Assembly (NCBI GenBank): GCA_963669265.1
Contig: OY769916.1
Location: forward strand, 2,356,001-2,420,000
Length of the DNA stretch: 64,000 nucleotides
Direction: 5' to 3'
Source of the DNA: SZUA-547 sp963669265
GTDB taxonomy: Bacteria > Pseudomonadota > Alphaproteobacteria > Rhodobacterales > Rhodobacteraceae
Shown here: piece by piece, positions 1-9,651 of the stretch
Layout of the letters: every line of letters starts with the position of its first letter
Numbering within the stretch: position 1 is the stretch's first letter
Made by a program: the position numbers and the translations under genes
Notes under the pieces: model-generated
The model's database searches: none
What the model saw: the letters and a program-made list of their open reading frames with translations, nothing else
Told to the model about the DNA's origin: nothing

Positions 1-514
1 CAGCGTTTTGCGCCTCAGCCGCGTCGTGGGCCGAAAGGTCGGTCAGGCGATCCGTCGCGGCGAGGTCTCGCGCGGCATTGGCGGAGGACAACGGAACGAC
101 GCAAGCCGCGGGCAGCAATCGCGCGCCCTTGGCCAGCGACAGCGCCACGCGATGCAAGGCCGCGCTCCCCTCGCGGCGCGACTCGAACGGCCCCTTCATC
201 GGAGAGGAGAGATCGCGCGCCGGGTCCGCGACATCGCGCGCCCAGGCCGCGCTGGCGTCGGCGCGCAGGGCGATCCGCGCGAGGTCGCCGTCATAGGCGG
301 TGGCGCGCAGGGTCTCCGCCCGGCGGACAGAGATCGTCAGATCGACCGATCCCAGCGTGCGCAGCCGCGCTAGCTTGGCGTCGGTCGCCAGTTCCGCCGA
401 TAACGCCACTGCGCCCAGATTTTCCGCGTCATCCCACAGCGCAATCGGGGCGCCGATCCGCAGATCCGCCCTGGCGCGCGCTGTGCGCTCTTCCGGTGTC
501 AGCCACTCAGCCAT
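1..514 (-). CDS. ribA: GTP cyclohydrolase II, alphaproteobacterial RibA type (N-terminal part, cut by window edge)
   Basis: An open frame starts with ATG at 514-512 and runs leftwards without a stop to base 1, giving about 171 residues; the C-terminal part lies outside the window. GTP cyclohydrolase II opens GTP to the pyrimidine precursor of riboflavin. The visible part reads like the N-terminal extension of alphaproteobacterial RibA: an ARADLRIG start region, an RRAETLRATAYDGDLARIAL segment, a PMKGPFESRREG segment, then an ALHRVALSLAKGARLLPAA helix. The catalytic zinc-cysteine region is not in the window, so the assignment rests on N-terminal resemblance recalled from the family. A different protein sharing this extension is possible. 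Confidence 0.7.
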   Translation of the reverse strand, partial: MAEWLTPEERTARARADLRIGAPIALWDDAENLGAVALSAELATDAKLARLRTLGSVDLTISVRRAETLRATAYDGDLARIALRADASAAWARDVADPARDLSSPMKGPFESRREGSAALHRVALSLAKGARLLPAACVVPLSSANAARDLAATDRLTDLSAHDAAEAQNA

Positions 515-732
515 ATCGATCCCATCTAGCGTCGCCGCGCACCTTATAGGTGTCTCCGTTCCGGTGCGATGTGAAACATTCGCAGGTCAACGCTAACAGC
601 TGCGTGAGTCGTTGAAATGCGGGCTACGCTAAATCTTGATCGGCGCGCGACAGTGGCCAATTTTCGCCTCACGAAGCGACGAAAGTACGAAAGAACGTGT
701 TCAGTAACCGACGGAGCCTGACGGAGGATAAG

Positions 733-1419
733 ATGGCCGCCCTGAAAAAAATCCTGCTCATCGACGACGATGACGATCTGAGAGAAGCCTTGGCCGACCA
801 ACTGATTCTGACCGAAGAATTCGACGTATTCGAGGCCGATTCCGGCGCTGCCGGGATCGAAAAGGCCAAGGCTGAACTGCATGATCTGGTGATTCTGGAT
901 GTCGGCCTGCCGGATATGGACGGGCGGGAGGTTTGCCGTCTCATGCGTAAGACCGGCGTCAAATGTCCGGTGCTGATGCTGACGGGCCACTCCTCGGACG
1001 CCGACACCATTCTGGGCCTTGATTCAGGCGCGAACGACTATGTGCCCAAACCGTTCAAATTCGCCGTGCTGCTCGCCCGCATCCGCGCGCAGCTGCGCCA
1101 GCACGAGCAGTCGGAAGACGCCATTTTCACGGTCGGTCCCTATTCTTTCCGTCCGGCGATGAAAATTCTGGTCGACGATGACGGCAAAAAGGTTCGTCTG
1201 ACTGAAAAGGAGACCAACATCCTGAAATTCCTCTATCGCGCGACGGACGGCGTGGTCGCCCGCGACGTGCTGCTGCACGAGGTCTGGGGTTACAACGCCG
1301 GGGTCACGACCCATACCCTGGAGACCCACATCTATCGGCTGCGCCAGAAGATTGAGGCGGATCCGTCGAATGCGCGCCTTCTGGTCACGGAATCGGGCGG
1401 CTACCGGCTGTCGGTCTGA
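733..1419 (+). CDS. OmpR/PhoB-family response regulator
   Basis: A 228-residue two-domain response regulator. The receiver domain (about 1-120) shows the acidic patch D11-D14, phospho-acceptor D56 in LVILDVGLPDMDG, T84 in MLTGHSS and K106 in DYVPKPF. The C-terminal winged helix (about 130-228) ends TLETHIYRLRQKIEADP...LLVTESGGYRLSV, typical of OmpR/PhoB DNA-binding domains. An upstream in-frame ATG at 697 exists, but the ATG at 733 has GGAGGA 5 bases before it and begins right at the receiver fold, so I chose 733. No sensor kinase is adjacent, so it is an orphan here. The family includes essential envelope regulators such as CenR of alphaproteobacteria; that identity is only a suggestion. Confidence 0.9.
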   Translation: MAALKKILLIDDDDDLREALADQLILTEEFDVFEADSGAAGIEKAKAELHDLVILDVGLPDMDGREVCRLMRKTGVKCPVLMLTGHSSDADTILGLDSGANDYVPKPFKFAVLLARIRAQLRQHEQSEDAIFTVGPYSFRPAMKILVDDDGKKVRLTEKETNILKFLYRATDGVVARDVLLHEVWGYNAGVTTHTLETHIYRLRQKIEADPSNARLLVTESGGYRLSV

Positions 1420-1534
1420 TCCCAGACTGACCGAAACGTCCATCCGGCCTCGGCCCGGCGCTTTCCTTTTGGTGCGCGCCGCGCCATTCTCCGCGCGCCC
1501 GAACTTCCCACAACAGTGAAGCGCTGAGGATTCC

Positions 1535-2323
1535 ATGGCCGTCACCGTCTGCACCTGGAACATCAATTCCGTCCGTCTGCGCGAGCCCATCGTTCTGAAA
1601 TTGCTGGAGGAGGAGGCGCCGGACGTCCTCTGCCTGCAGGAGACGAAATCACCGGTCGAGAAGATCCCGACGGAGAATTTCGCCGCGCTGGGCTATGAGA
1701 CCATGATCGCGCGAGGAGAGAAGGGCTATAACGGCGTTGCCATCCTCTCTCGTCTGCCGATGACGGAGATCCCGCATGTGGACTGGTGCAGCAAGGGCGA
1801 CGCGCGCCATGTCTCGGCGAAGCTGGAGAGCGGCGTCGAGATCCACAATTTCTACATCCCGGCGGGCGGCGATGTGCCGGATGTGAAGGCGAATCCCAAA
1901 TTTGAGCACAAGCTGCGCTTCGTCGATGAGGTGCGGGACTGGGGCGCGGATGCGAAATCCCGCGACGCGATCCTGGTCGGCGATCTGAACATCGCGCCTC
2001 TTGAGGACGACGTCTGGTCGCATAAGCAGCTTCTGAAAGTCGTTAGCCACACGCCGATCGAGGTGGAGAAATTCACCGCGGCGCAAGAGGCGGGCGGCTG
2101 GGTGGACGTGACCCGCAGCCATATCCCCGAGGGCAAGCTTTACAGCTGGTGGTCCTATCGCGCGAAAGATTGGGAGGCGTCCGACAAGGGCCGCCGGCTC
2201 GATCATATCTGGGCGACGCCCGAGGTCGCCAAACGCGGCTCTGACAGCCGGGTCCTGAAACCGGCGCGGGGGTGGGAGAAACCCTCTGACCATGCGCCGG
2301 TCTTTGCGACGTTCGATATCTGA
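1535..2323 (+). CDS. xth: Exodeoxyribonuclease III / AP endonuclease
   Basis: A 262-residue endonuclease/exonuclease/phosphatase-fold protein of the ExoIII family, which cleaves DNA at abasic sites and trims 3' ends in base excision repair. Conserved elements in order: TWNINSVR near the N terminus, the metal-binding glutamate in LCLQETK (E36), YNGVAILSR, the catalytic VGDLNIAP segment, a YSWWSYR region, DHIWAT and the terminal SDHAPV histidine motif. Length matches the family. The start has GAGG 6 bases upstream. It stands alone on the plus strand between the response regulator and convergent lolA. Confidence 0.95.
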   Translation: MAVTVCTWNINSVRLREPIVLKLLEEEAPDVLCLQETKSPVEKIPTENFAALGYETMIARGEKGYNGVAILSRLPMTEIPHVDWCSKGDARHVSAKLESGVEIHNFYIPAGGDVPDVKANPKFEHKLRFVDEVRDWGADAKSRDAILVGDLNIAPLEDDVWSHKQLLKVVSHTPIEVEKFTAAQEAGGWVDVTRSHIPEGKLYSWWSYRAKDWEASDKGRRLDHIWATPEVAKRGSDSRVLKPARGWEKPSDHAPVFATFDI

Positions 2324-2363
2324 GAAGCCGCAGACTGAAGTCCCGTCGAAAAGGTTTTCGGCC

Positions 2364-2990
2364 TTATTGCGGGTCGTTGATCACAAAGAGATCGTTCCGG
2401 AGAGAGATGTTTGACCGCATCTCGCGCAGCGCCACCGTGGTCACCAACCCCTGCTGGTCGACGACGATCCACTGGCGAAGCTCCAACGGGTTGTCGGTGA
2501 AAACCAGCGTAATGCTGCCCTGCGAAGGATCGTCCGGATTGATCGCCGTGACGCGCATTTGGTCCGCCGCGCGCTCAACCTTCTGCACCGCGCCTTCCCG
2601 CGCCAGATCCACGTTCTCTTTCAGGAGAAGCTCCAGCGGCGTCTCAGACAGCGGATAACGATCGACGGTGTTCAGGCTGGTGTCGGTGACGCCCACCCAG
2701 AAACCGTCCGCCACCACCAGCGTCGGGTTCGGGTCCTCATACTCGAACCGCACCCGTCCGGGCCTTCGCAGATAGAAACGTCCCTCGTTGACCTCGCCAT
2801 CCGGGCCGACCTGCACGAAGTCGCCCGCCAGCGTTTCGTTGGCGTTGAGGTAGTTCGAAATCCGCCGCAGATCACGCGCGTCGGAAGCGGATTGCGCCGT
2901 GGCGGTCGTTCCGGTCAGGCTGGCGGCCGCGAGCGTGACTGCGCTAAGCGCGCCGGCGAGGAATTGCTTGCGATTCATCATGACTTTCAT
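2364..2990 (-). CDS. lolA: Outer-membrane lipoprotein carrier protein LolA
   Basis: A 208-residue periplasmic protein that shuttles lipoproteins from the LolCDE transporter to the outer membrane. The N terminus is a signal peptide with a long hydrophobic Ala/Leu/Thr core after NRKQF and a probable cleavage after TATA-Q. The mature part has the LolA signature: LAGDFVQVGPDGEVNEGRFYL, then RPGRVRFEYEDPNP, VVADGFWV and PLSETPLELLL. Two later methionines are alternative starts and no clear ribosome-binding site distinguishes them. It lies downstream of ftsK on the same strand with a gap of about 100 bases, an arrangement I recall as common in Rhodobacterales. Confidence 0.92.
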   Translation of the reverse strand: MKVMMNRKQFLAGALSAVTLAAASLTGTTATAQSASDARDLRRISNYLNANETLAGDFVQVGPDGEVNEGRFYLRRPGRVRFEYEDPNPTLVVADGFWVGVTDTSLNTVDRYPLSETPLELLLKENVDLAREGAVQKVERAADQMRVTAINPDDPSQGSITLVFTDNPLELRQWIVVDQQGLVTTVALREMRSNISLRNDLFVINDPQ

Positions 2991-3092
2991 CTGGGCGGCG
3001 ATTGCGGCGAAATCGAGACCTGAAACGGTAGTCTCGCGAGCTCGTGAGGAAGCTACGCCGTAGAGCGCAGAGAGTCGATTCTCACCGCTCCC

Positions 3093-5555
3093 CTAACGCT
3101 CCTCGATCAGCACTTCGCGTTTGCCCACATGATTGGCCGTGCTGACCACGCCCTGATCCTCCATCTGTTCGACCAGCCGGGCGGCCCGGTTATAACCGAT
3201 CTGCAGTTTCCGCTGGATATAGGAGGTGGAGCATTTCCGGTCGCGGGCGACGATCGCCACCGCCTGATCATATAGGCTGGCGTCGCTGTCATCGCCGCCG
3301 AGGCCGAGAATTTCGTCCACCGCGGCCGACGCGGCGTCGTTCTCTTCCTCGGTGACCGCCTCGACATAGGTCGGCGCGCCCTGCGTCTTGAGATGCGAGA
3401 CGATCTCCTCGACCTCCTCATCCGAGACGAACGGCCCGTGCACGCGGGTGACCCGGCCGCCGCCGGACATGTAGAGCATGTCGCCCATGCCCAGCAGTTG
3501 CTCGGCGCCCTGCTCGCCCAGAATGGTGCGGCTGTCGACCTTTGAGGTGACCTGGAACGAAATCCGGGTCGGGAAGTTCGCCTTGATCGTACCGGTGATG
3601 ACATCGACCGACGGGCGCTGCGTCGCCATGATGATGTGAATGCCGGAGGCGCGGGCCATCTGCGCGAGGCGCTGGATGCAGGCCTCGATCTCTTTGCCCG
3701 CCACCATCATCAGATCGGCCATCTCATCGACCACGACGACGATGAAAGGCATCTCTTCGGGCGCGAAGCTCTCCTCTTCGAACATCGGCTCGCCGGTCGC
3801 CTCGTCAAAGCCGGTCTGGACGATGCGGTTGAACTCCTCGCCCTTCTCCAGCGCCGCTTTAACCCGCGCGTTATACCCGTCGATGTTGCGCACGCCCATT
3901 TTCGACATGCGGCGATAACGCTCCTCCATCTCGCGCACGACCCATTTCAGGGCCACGACCGCCTTTTTCGGGTCGGTGACCACGGGCGAAAGGAGATGCG
4001 GAATGCCGTCATAGACGCTGAGCTCCAGCATCTTCGGATCGATCATGATCATCCGGCATTGGCTGGGGCTGAGCGAATAGAGCAGCGAAAGGATCATCGT
4101 GTTGATCGCGACGGACTTGCCCGAACCGGTGGTGCCCGCGATCAGAAGATGCGGCATGCGCGCCAGATTGGCGATCACCGGATCGCCGCCGATATCCTTG
4201 CCCAGCGCCAGCGGCAGCGAGTGCTTGGTGTCGCCGTATTGCGCGCTGGAGAGGGATTCCCGCAGCAGCACCTTTTCGCGATGCGCGTTGGGCAGCTCGA
4301 TACCGATCACATTTCGGCCCGGCACGGTGGAGACGCGCGCGGCGAGCGCGGACATCGAGCGGGCGATGTCATCGGCCAGGCCGATCACGCGGCTGGCTTT
4401 CAGACCCGGCGCAGGCTCTAGTTCATACATCGTGACGACGGGGCCCGGTTTGACCGAGGTGATCGCGCCCCGGACGCCATAATCATCCAGCACGCTCTCC
4501 AGCATGCGCGCGTTCTCCTCCAGCGCCTCGTCCGAGATCTCAGCTCTCGCGATGCGGTCCGGGTTCTGCAGGATGGAGAGAGCGGGCGGCGCGTAACCAT
4601 CGGTCTCGTCATCCTCCAGCGCCAGACTGGGCTGCTCCTCGGCGGCGGCGCGGCGGCTTTTGCGCGGGGTGGCGGCTGTGCGATGCTGAACGGCCGGGCG
4701 CCGGGTTTCCGATTCCACGCCTCCCAATTCAATCCGGGGCGTGTCCACAACCCGCTCGACGAACTCCTCGTCTTCGTCAATCTCCGCCAGGCGCGGTTCG
4801 ACCTTGCGCCCGCCAATCGGCTCCGGCGGCTCGAGCTTTTCCGATCGCGGCGCGGCGCGGCGTTTCTGCGCGATCTCGAACGCCGCGTTGACGGCCCGGG
4901 CGCCGTGCCGGGCGGAATGGCCGCCGATCCAACCGAAGCTGGAACGCAGGCTTGCGGACATCCAGCGCATTACGCCGAAGACCTCCGCCCGAGAAATGTC
5001 GAGCGCGTAGCACCAGGTGGCGAAGGACGCGATCGAGAGGGTGGCGCCGAGAAGGATCAGCTTCAGCGAAGGCGCGAGAGGGATAAGTCCGACGATCTGC
5101 AAAAGGAACATATCGCCGATAATGCCGCCCAGCCCGCTGTCGAAGCTCCAACCTGCGAAAGGTTGATGCGCCGACGCCGCCATCGCCGTCAAAAGGATCG
5201 CGATGGGCGAAAAGGCGACTCTGATTAGCCCGCGCCGCCCGGCCCGGTGCGCGAACAACCGCCAGCTCCAAACGCCGAACCCGGCGGGCAGCCCCCAGGC
5301 CGCCAGGCCAAGCGTGCGGATCAGCGCGTCAGAGAACCACGCGCCGGTCATGCCCAACGCGTTGGTCGGCGCCTCTGGTGTCGCGTTGAAAAAACTCGGA
5401 TCCGCTGAGTTATAGGTTCCCAGCGCAAGGGTCATCGCGGTCGCGACGATGGCCAGAGCCATGCCCGCCAGTTCTTCGCCCCGGCGGCGCAGGAAACTCC
5501 GCGCCTCTTCCGAAAGAAACGGCGTCTTCCCACCCTGATCGGCGATAATCGTCAT
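3093..5555 (-). CDS. ftsK: DNA translocase FtsK
   Basis: An 820-residue septal DNA pump. About four hydrophobic segments lie in residues 30-190, followed by a charged Pro/Glu/Arg-rich linker (about 230-320). The motor domain has Walker A GTTGSGKS at about 474-481, the Walker B-like IVVVVDEMADL, and MATQRPSVDVITG. The C-terminal winged-helix gamma domain (about the last 60 residues, with KCSTSYIQRKLQIGYNRAARLVEQME) reads KOPS sequences in the family. Length and order are normal for the short alphaproteobacterial form. It sits between an upstream aminotransferase and downstream lolA on the same strand. Confidence 0.96.
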   Translation of the reverse strand: MTIIADQGGKTPFLSEEARSFLRRRGEELAGMALAIVATAMTLALGTYNSADPSFFNATPEAPTNALGMTGAWFSDALIRTLGLAAWGLPAGFGVWSWRLFAHRAGRRGLIRVAFSPIAILLTAMAASAHQPFAGWSFDSGLGGIIGDMFLLQIVGLIPLAPSLKLILLGATLSIASFATWCYALDISRAEVFGVMRWMSASLRSSFGWIGGHSARHGARAVNAAFEIAQKRRAAPRSEKLEPPEPIGGRKVEPRLAEIDEDEEFVERVVDTPRIELGGVESETRRPAVQHRTAATPRKSRRAAAEEQPSLALEDDETDGYAPPALSILQNPDRIARAEISDEALEENARMLESVLDDYGVRGAITSVKPGPVVTMYELEPAPGLKASRVIGLADDIARSMSALAARVSTVPGRNVIGIELPNAHREKVLLRESLSSAQYGDTKHSLPLALGKDIGGDPVIANLARMPHLLIAGTTGSGKSVAINTMILSLLYSLSPSQCRMIMIDPKMLELSVYDGIPHLLSPVVTDPKKAVVALKWVVREMEERYRRMSKMGVRNIDGYNARVKAALEKGEEFNRIVQTGFDEATGEPMFEEESFAPEEMPFIVVVVDEMADLMMVAGKEIEACIQRLAQMARASGIHIIMATQRPSVDVITGTIKANFPTRISFQVTSKVDSRTILGEQGAEQLLGMGDMLYMSGGGRVTRVHGPFVSDEEVEEIVSHLKTQGAPTYVEAVTEEENDAASAAVDEILGLGGDDSDASLYDQAVAIVARDRKCSTSYIQRKLQIGYNRAARLVEQMEDQGVVSTANHVGKREVLIEER

Positions 5556-5592
5556 ACTCCAAACACTCCCGCCCCGATCCGCGCCTCGCCCC

Positions 5593-6822
5593 TCATGGGG
5601 TCGTCGCGGATGGAATCCACCCCTCTTTAAGTACGTCTTTCACGATGCCGAGACCGCGTGCGACTTCCGCTTTCGGCGCCACCAGCGCCAGGCGCAGAAA
5701 CGCTTTGCCCGGGTCACCGCCGCCCAGATCCGCGCGCGCCTCGCGTGAGAAATAACCGCCCGGTAGCGATCGGACGCCGGCGTCGCGCCACAGTTTCAGC
5801 GCCGCCGCCTCTCCATCGCCGACCTCCAACCAGACAAAGAATCCGGCCTCGGGCGGCCGATATCCCGGCATGTCGCCCAGAATCTCGTCGGCCAGCGCGT
5901 ATTTCTCCGCATAGAGCGCGCGATTGTCTTCGACATGGCGCTCGTCGCGCCAGCACGCTTCGGCCGCCATCTGCACCGGAATGGGCGAGGGCGCGCCGGC
6001 ATAGGCCCGTAGACGTCGCAGTCGGATCATCGTCTCAGCTCCCGCGACCAGAAACCCTGATCGCAACCCGGCCAGATTCGAGCGCTTGGAGAGCGAATGG
6101 AACGCCACCACCCGCTCCATATCCGCGCCGATCTCGGCGGCGGCCTGTAAGACGCCCGGCGGCGGAGCGTCGCGATAGAGCTCCGCATAGCACTCATCCG
6201 CGAAAACCCGGAAATCATGGCGCTCGGCGAGATCCAGCAGCCTCTTCCAATAGTCGAGGCTCGCCACGGCGCCCTGCGGGTTCGAGGGGGAGCACATATA
6301 GGCGACCGTCGTGCGGTCGAGAATCTCCGCGGGCAGTTCTGCGAAATCCGGCAGAAATCCGTTCTCGGGCGTTGCGGGCGCATAGATCGGCTCAGCGCCT
6401 GAGGCCAGCGCCGCCGCCGAATAGCAGGGGTAAAACGGGTTCGGCGTCAGAACCGCCGGCGTCTTCCCGTTCTTTTCTTCGGCTGAGAGCGCGATACAGG
6501 AATAAAACAGCCCCTCGCGGGAGCCGTTTAAGGACAAGATATGCTTGTCGGGATCTAGCAAACCGTCTGGCAGGCCGTATCGCTTGGTCGCCCAGGCCGC
6601 GGCGGCGCTTCGCAAGCCTTTCGTCCCTTCGTTCGGCGGATAGCGGCGATAGTCCGCGACGTTTTTGGCCAGAATCTCGGCGATGAAGCCGGGCGGCGCG
6701 TGTTGGGGTTCGCCGAGAGACATCGCGATCGGATCGCCGCCCGGCGCATGGGCGTCGAGAAGCGCCCGCAGCCGCGGGAACGCGTAATCCGGCATCGCCG
6801 AGAATCTGCTCGGGTATTCCAT
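5593..6822 (-). CDS. PLP aminotransferase class I/II (possible succinyldiaminopimelate aminotransferase)
   Basis: A 409-residue fold-type I aminotransferase. Recognisable parts are the N-terminal LRALLDAHAPGGDPIAMSLGEPQH, the cofactor pocket NGSREGLFY, NPFYPCYSAAALASGAEP, CSPSNPQGA, the aspartate in VFADECYAELY, and the PLP lysine in FHSLSKRSNLAGLRSGF. This subgroup is often annotated DapC (lysine/diaminopimelate pathway) and commonly lies beside ftsK in Rhodobacterales, but the sequence alone does not fix the substrate. It is followed at 37 bases by ftsK, so it may be co-transcribed. Confidence 0.85.
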   Translation of the reverse strand: MEYPSRFSAMPDYAFPRLRALLDAHAPGGDPIAMSLGEPQHAPPGFIAEILAKNVADYRRYPPNEGTKGLRSAAAAWATKRYGLPDGLLDPDKHILSLNGSREGLFYSCIALSAEEKNGKTPAVLTPNPFYPCYSAAALASGAEPIYAPATPENGFLPDFAELPAEILDRTTVAYMCSPSNPQGAVASLDYWKRLLDLAERHDFRVFADECYAELYRDAPPPGVLQAAAEIGADMERVVAFHSLSKRSNLAGLRSGFLVAGAETMIRLRRLRAYAGAPSPIPVQMAAEACWRDERHVEDNRALYAEKYALADEILGDMPGYRPPEAGFFVWLEVGDGEAAALKLWRDAGVRSLPGGYFSREARADLGGGDPGKAFLRLALVAPKAEVARGLGIVKDVLKEGWIPSATTP

Positions 6823-6969
6823 TCTGCCTCGTCTTCGGACTCTCTTATGGAGTCTCTGTTCAACCGTCAGAATAACGCCACAATTCGTCAGCGTCCACCC
6901 TGAGGCCTGTTAAGCTTTCGAGGAATTGCAAGAAATACAGGCGGTTGTTGGGCGGGGTTGAGGTTGCGT

Positions 6970-8325
6970 CTATGAGGGGGTCGTCGCGCTCAAGGCCGCG
7001 CCAAGTCTCAGTAATCGGGACTCTTCCAGCGGTTGTCCGAACAGCATCACGCCGCAGCCCGGGGTCCCCGACGGCAGGGAGAGCGCAGAGAGCCCAAGTA
7101 AATTCGCCAGCCTGGTGTTGCGTAAAGCACGCAGGTTCTCGCGGATATAGTGACCGTCATCGTTCAAAAGGTCGGCGGTCCGGGGCGCTTGATTCGGCGT
7201 CGTGGGCAGGATCGCCGCGTCGTAACCGGCGCATCTTGCGCGCCAGCGGCGCTGAATCCCGGGGATCGCCAGACGCGCCCGCGCGTCCGTCTCCACGGCG
7301 ACCTCGCCGCCTGAGGCGAAACGCGCGCGGGTCATCGGGAACATGCGCTCGCCCTTGGCCTCGATCGTCTCGCGCCAGATCGCCCAGCCTTCGGTGTTCA
7401 CGATGGCGCCGCCCGCGGCGACGTGATCCAGCGCTTCCGCCAGCTCCGGCGCCGGGCCGCGTGTCACGGTTGCGCCCGCCGCCGCGATCCGGGTGAGGGA
7501 CGCCTCGAACGCGCGCTCAACAACCGGGTCGAGATCGTCGAGAACCGCCGTTTCCGGCGCGAAGAAGGATCGCCCTTTCAGCGACGCGGCGCTCAGATCT
7601 GGGGCCGGGACGCCCGCCAAGATCGCATGCAGCAGCGCGGCGTCCCCGACCGTGCGGGTCAGCGGCCCCACCGTATCGAGCGTCGGCGACAGCGGGACCA
7701 CGCCGTCATTTGGGATCAGACCCGCAGTGGTCTTCAGACCGACCAGATCGTTCCAGGCGGCGGGAATGCGCACCGATCCGCCGGTGTCCGAGCCGATCGC
7801 CGCCGCCGCCAATCCATGTGCGACGGACGCGGCCGCGCCTGACGAGGATCCGCCCGGCGCGGCCTCGGGATCGTGAATATTAGGAGAAGTCGCGGTGATC
7901 GGGTTTACGCCAAGGCCAGAGAACGCAAGTTCGGACATATGGGTCTTGCCCAGACAGATCAGCCCGGCCCGCGCCCCGCGCGCCACAACTTCCGCGTCCC
8001 GGTTCGGGGTCCGCCCGTCGAGCATTTTCGAGCCCGCCTCGGTCGGCGTTCCAGCCGTGTCAAAGAGATCCTTCCAGCTGACCGGGACGCCGTCGAGCGG
8101 GCTGAGGCGCGCCCGCGATTGCGCCCGCGCAGCCGCCGCCGCCGCTTCCGCGCGCGCCCTTTCAGGCGTCACGCGCGCATAGATCTGGTCGCCGGCGAGA
8201 TGCGCCGCGATCGCCGAAAGAAACGCTTCGGTCAGCTCGCGCGCGTCGATCTCGCCCGACCCGATCAACCGACCGAGTTTGCTCGCGCTCAAACTAAACC
8301 AAGAATCCGCCACGGCGCCCCTCAC
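6970..8325 (-). CDS. Amidase-signature family amidohydrolase
   Basis: A 451-residue amidase signature enzyme that hydrolyses a carboxamide with a Ser-cisSer-Lys triad. Visible are lysine K85 in PVSWKDLFD, the Gly/Ser-rich stretch PGGSSSGAAA (about 158-166) and the nucleophile region GSDTGGSVR (S184). The start is GTG at 8325-8323, supported by GAGGG 5 bases upstream. The substrate cannot be told; GatA is unlikely because no gatB or gatC is near and the C-terminal half is short. It is divergent from the monooxygenase at 8398. Confidence 0.85.
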   Translation of the reverse strand: MRGAVADSWFSLSASKLGRLIGSGEIDARELTEAFLSAIAAHLAGDQIYARVTPERARAEAAAAAARAQSRARLSPLDGVPVSWKDLFDTAGTPTEAGSKMLDGRTPNRDAEVVARGARAGLICLGKTHMSELAFSGLGVNPITATSPNIHDPEAAPGGSSSGAAASVAHGLAAAAIGSDTGGSVRIPAAWNDLVGLKTTAGLIPNDGVVPLSPTLDTVGPLTRTVGDAALLHAILAGVPAPDLSAASLKGRSFFAPETAVLDDLDPVVERAFEASLTRIAAAGATVTRGPAPELAEALDHVAAGGAIVNTEGWAIWRETIEAKGERMFPMTRARFASGGEVAVETDARARLAIPGIQRRWRARCAGYDAAILPTTPNQAPRTADLLNDDGHYIRENLRALRNTRLANLLGLSALSLPSGTPGCGVMLFGQPLEESRLLRLGAALSATTPS

Positions 8326-8397
8326 CTTTCCCTCGGCGGTATGCTACGGCGATGGGATAGATTGGACAATTGTGCTGAGAGACCGATACTCACCGCC

Positions 8398-9651
8398 ATG
8401 AGCGAAAAACAACACTCCGACGCGTCCCATCTGGATGCGGACGTGATCATCGTCGGCGGCGGCCTGAACGGTCCCGCTCTCGCCCTCGCCCTTGCGCAGG
8501 CTGGTCTGCGGGTGAGCGTGCTCGACGCCCTGCCGCTTGAGACGCGCGCCGATCCAGAATTCAATGGGCGGGCTTATGCGCAGGCTTTGGCCTCGCGCCG
8601 GTTCTGGCAGGCGGTGGGCGTCTGGCCGCTGGTCGAAAGCCATGTGCAGGATATTCAGGACATCCTCGTCACCGATGGCAAGATCGGCGAGGGGGCCTCG
8701 AATCTGTTCCTGCATTTTGATCACCGCGAACTGGACGAGGGCGTGTTCGGTCACATGATCGAGGATCGTTGGCTGCGCGCCGCCCTGCATCAGCGGTTGG
8801 AGGAAGAGAGCCTGATCGGCCACCGAGCCCCGGCGCGCGTCACCGCGGTCCACGCCGGACCCGGCGCCGCGACGGTCGAACTGGAGGGCGGCGAGACGCT
8901 CTCGGCCCGGCTGGTCGTGGGGTGCGACGGGCGCAATTCGATGGTTGGGCGCTCGGCGGGAATAAAGCGGCTCGAATGGGCCTATGACCAGTTCGGCCTC
9001 GTCTGCTCGGTCGAACACGACAAGCCGCATCAGGGCGTGGCGCATGAGTATTTTCTGCCCGCAGGTCCCTTCGCGATCCTGCCGCTGCCGGGGAATGTAT
9101 CCTCACTGGTCTGGACGGAGAGGACCGACGAGGCCAAGCGGGTGATGAAATTCGACGACGCCGCCTATCAGGAGGAGATCCGGCGCCGCTTTGGCGATTT
9201 TCTCGGCGATGTGCGGTTGGTCGGCGGGCGCTGGGCGTTTCCGCTGAACCTGTCGCTGGCGCAGGACTATGTGAAGCCCCGGCTGGCGTTGGTCGGCGAT
9301 GCCGCGCATGGCGTGCACCCGATCGCGGGGCAGGGGCTGAATCTGGGCATTCGCGACGTCGCCGCACTGGCCGAAGTGCTGGTCGACGCGATGCGGCGGG
9401 GCGAGGATATCGGCGCCCTCGATGTGCTGGAGCGGTATCAGGTTTGGCGGCGGTTTGACTCGACCACGCTCGCCTTCGGTATGGATGCGGTCAACCGACT
9501 GTTTTCAAATGATAACTCCGCGATACGTCTGGCCCGGGACATCGGTCTTGCGGCGGTCAACAAGATCGCCCCCGCGCGGCGGTTCTTCATGCGGACGGCG
9601 GCGGGGCTGACCGGCGATCTGCCGAGACTGCTGCAGGGCCGGCCGCTTTAA
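8398..9651 (+). CDS. UbiH/UbiF/COQ6-type FAD-dependent aromatic-ring hydroxylase
   Basis: A 417-residue flavoprotein monooxygenase of the ubiquinone hydroxylase group. The N-terminal Rossmann motif GGGLNGPALALALAQAG binds FAD, the DG motif appears as VVGCDGRNSMVGRSAG, and the second FAD motif is LVGDAAHGVHPIAGQGLNLGIRD. This last segment is highly characteristic of UbiH/UbiF/UbiL proteins, which hydroxylate the polyprenyl-benzoquinone ring. Which ring position it acts on cannot be decided. The ATG at 8398 was preferred over an in-frame start 525 bases upstream, because that extension would overlap the divergent amidase and lies before the FAD fold. Its 3' end overlaps the convergent cyclase gene by four bases. 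Confidence 0.88.
   Translation: MSEKQHSDASHLDADVIIVGGGLNGPALALALAQAGLRVSVLDALPLETRADPEFNGRAYAQALASRRFWQAVGVWPLVESHVQDIQDILVTDGKIGEGASNLFLHFDHRELDEGVFGHMIEDRWLRAALHQRLEEESLIGHRAPARVTAVHAGPGAATVELEGGETLSARLVVGCDGRNSMVGRSAGIKRLEWAYDQFGLVCSVEHDKPHQGVAHEYFLPAGPFAILPLPGNVSSLVWTERTDEAKRVMKFDDAAYQEEIRRRFGDFLGDVRLVGGRWAFPLNLSLAQDYVKPRLALVGDAAHGVHPIAGQGLNLGIRDVAALAEVLVDAMRRGEDIGALDVLERYQVWRRFDSTTLAFGMDAVNRLFSNDNSAIRLARDIGLAAVNKIAPARRFFMRTAAGLTGDLPRLLQGRPL

Noticed and set aside
7873..8397. N-terminal extension of the UbiH-type hydroxylase by an upstream in-frame start
   Set aside because: It would overlap the divergent amidase gene over most of its length and lies ahead of the conserved FAD motif. The ATG at 8398 begins close to the fold.
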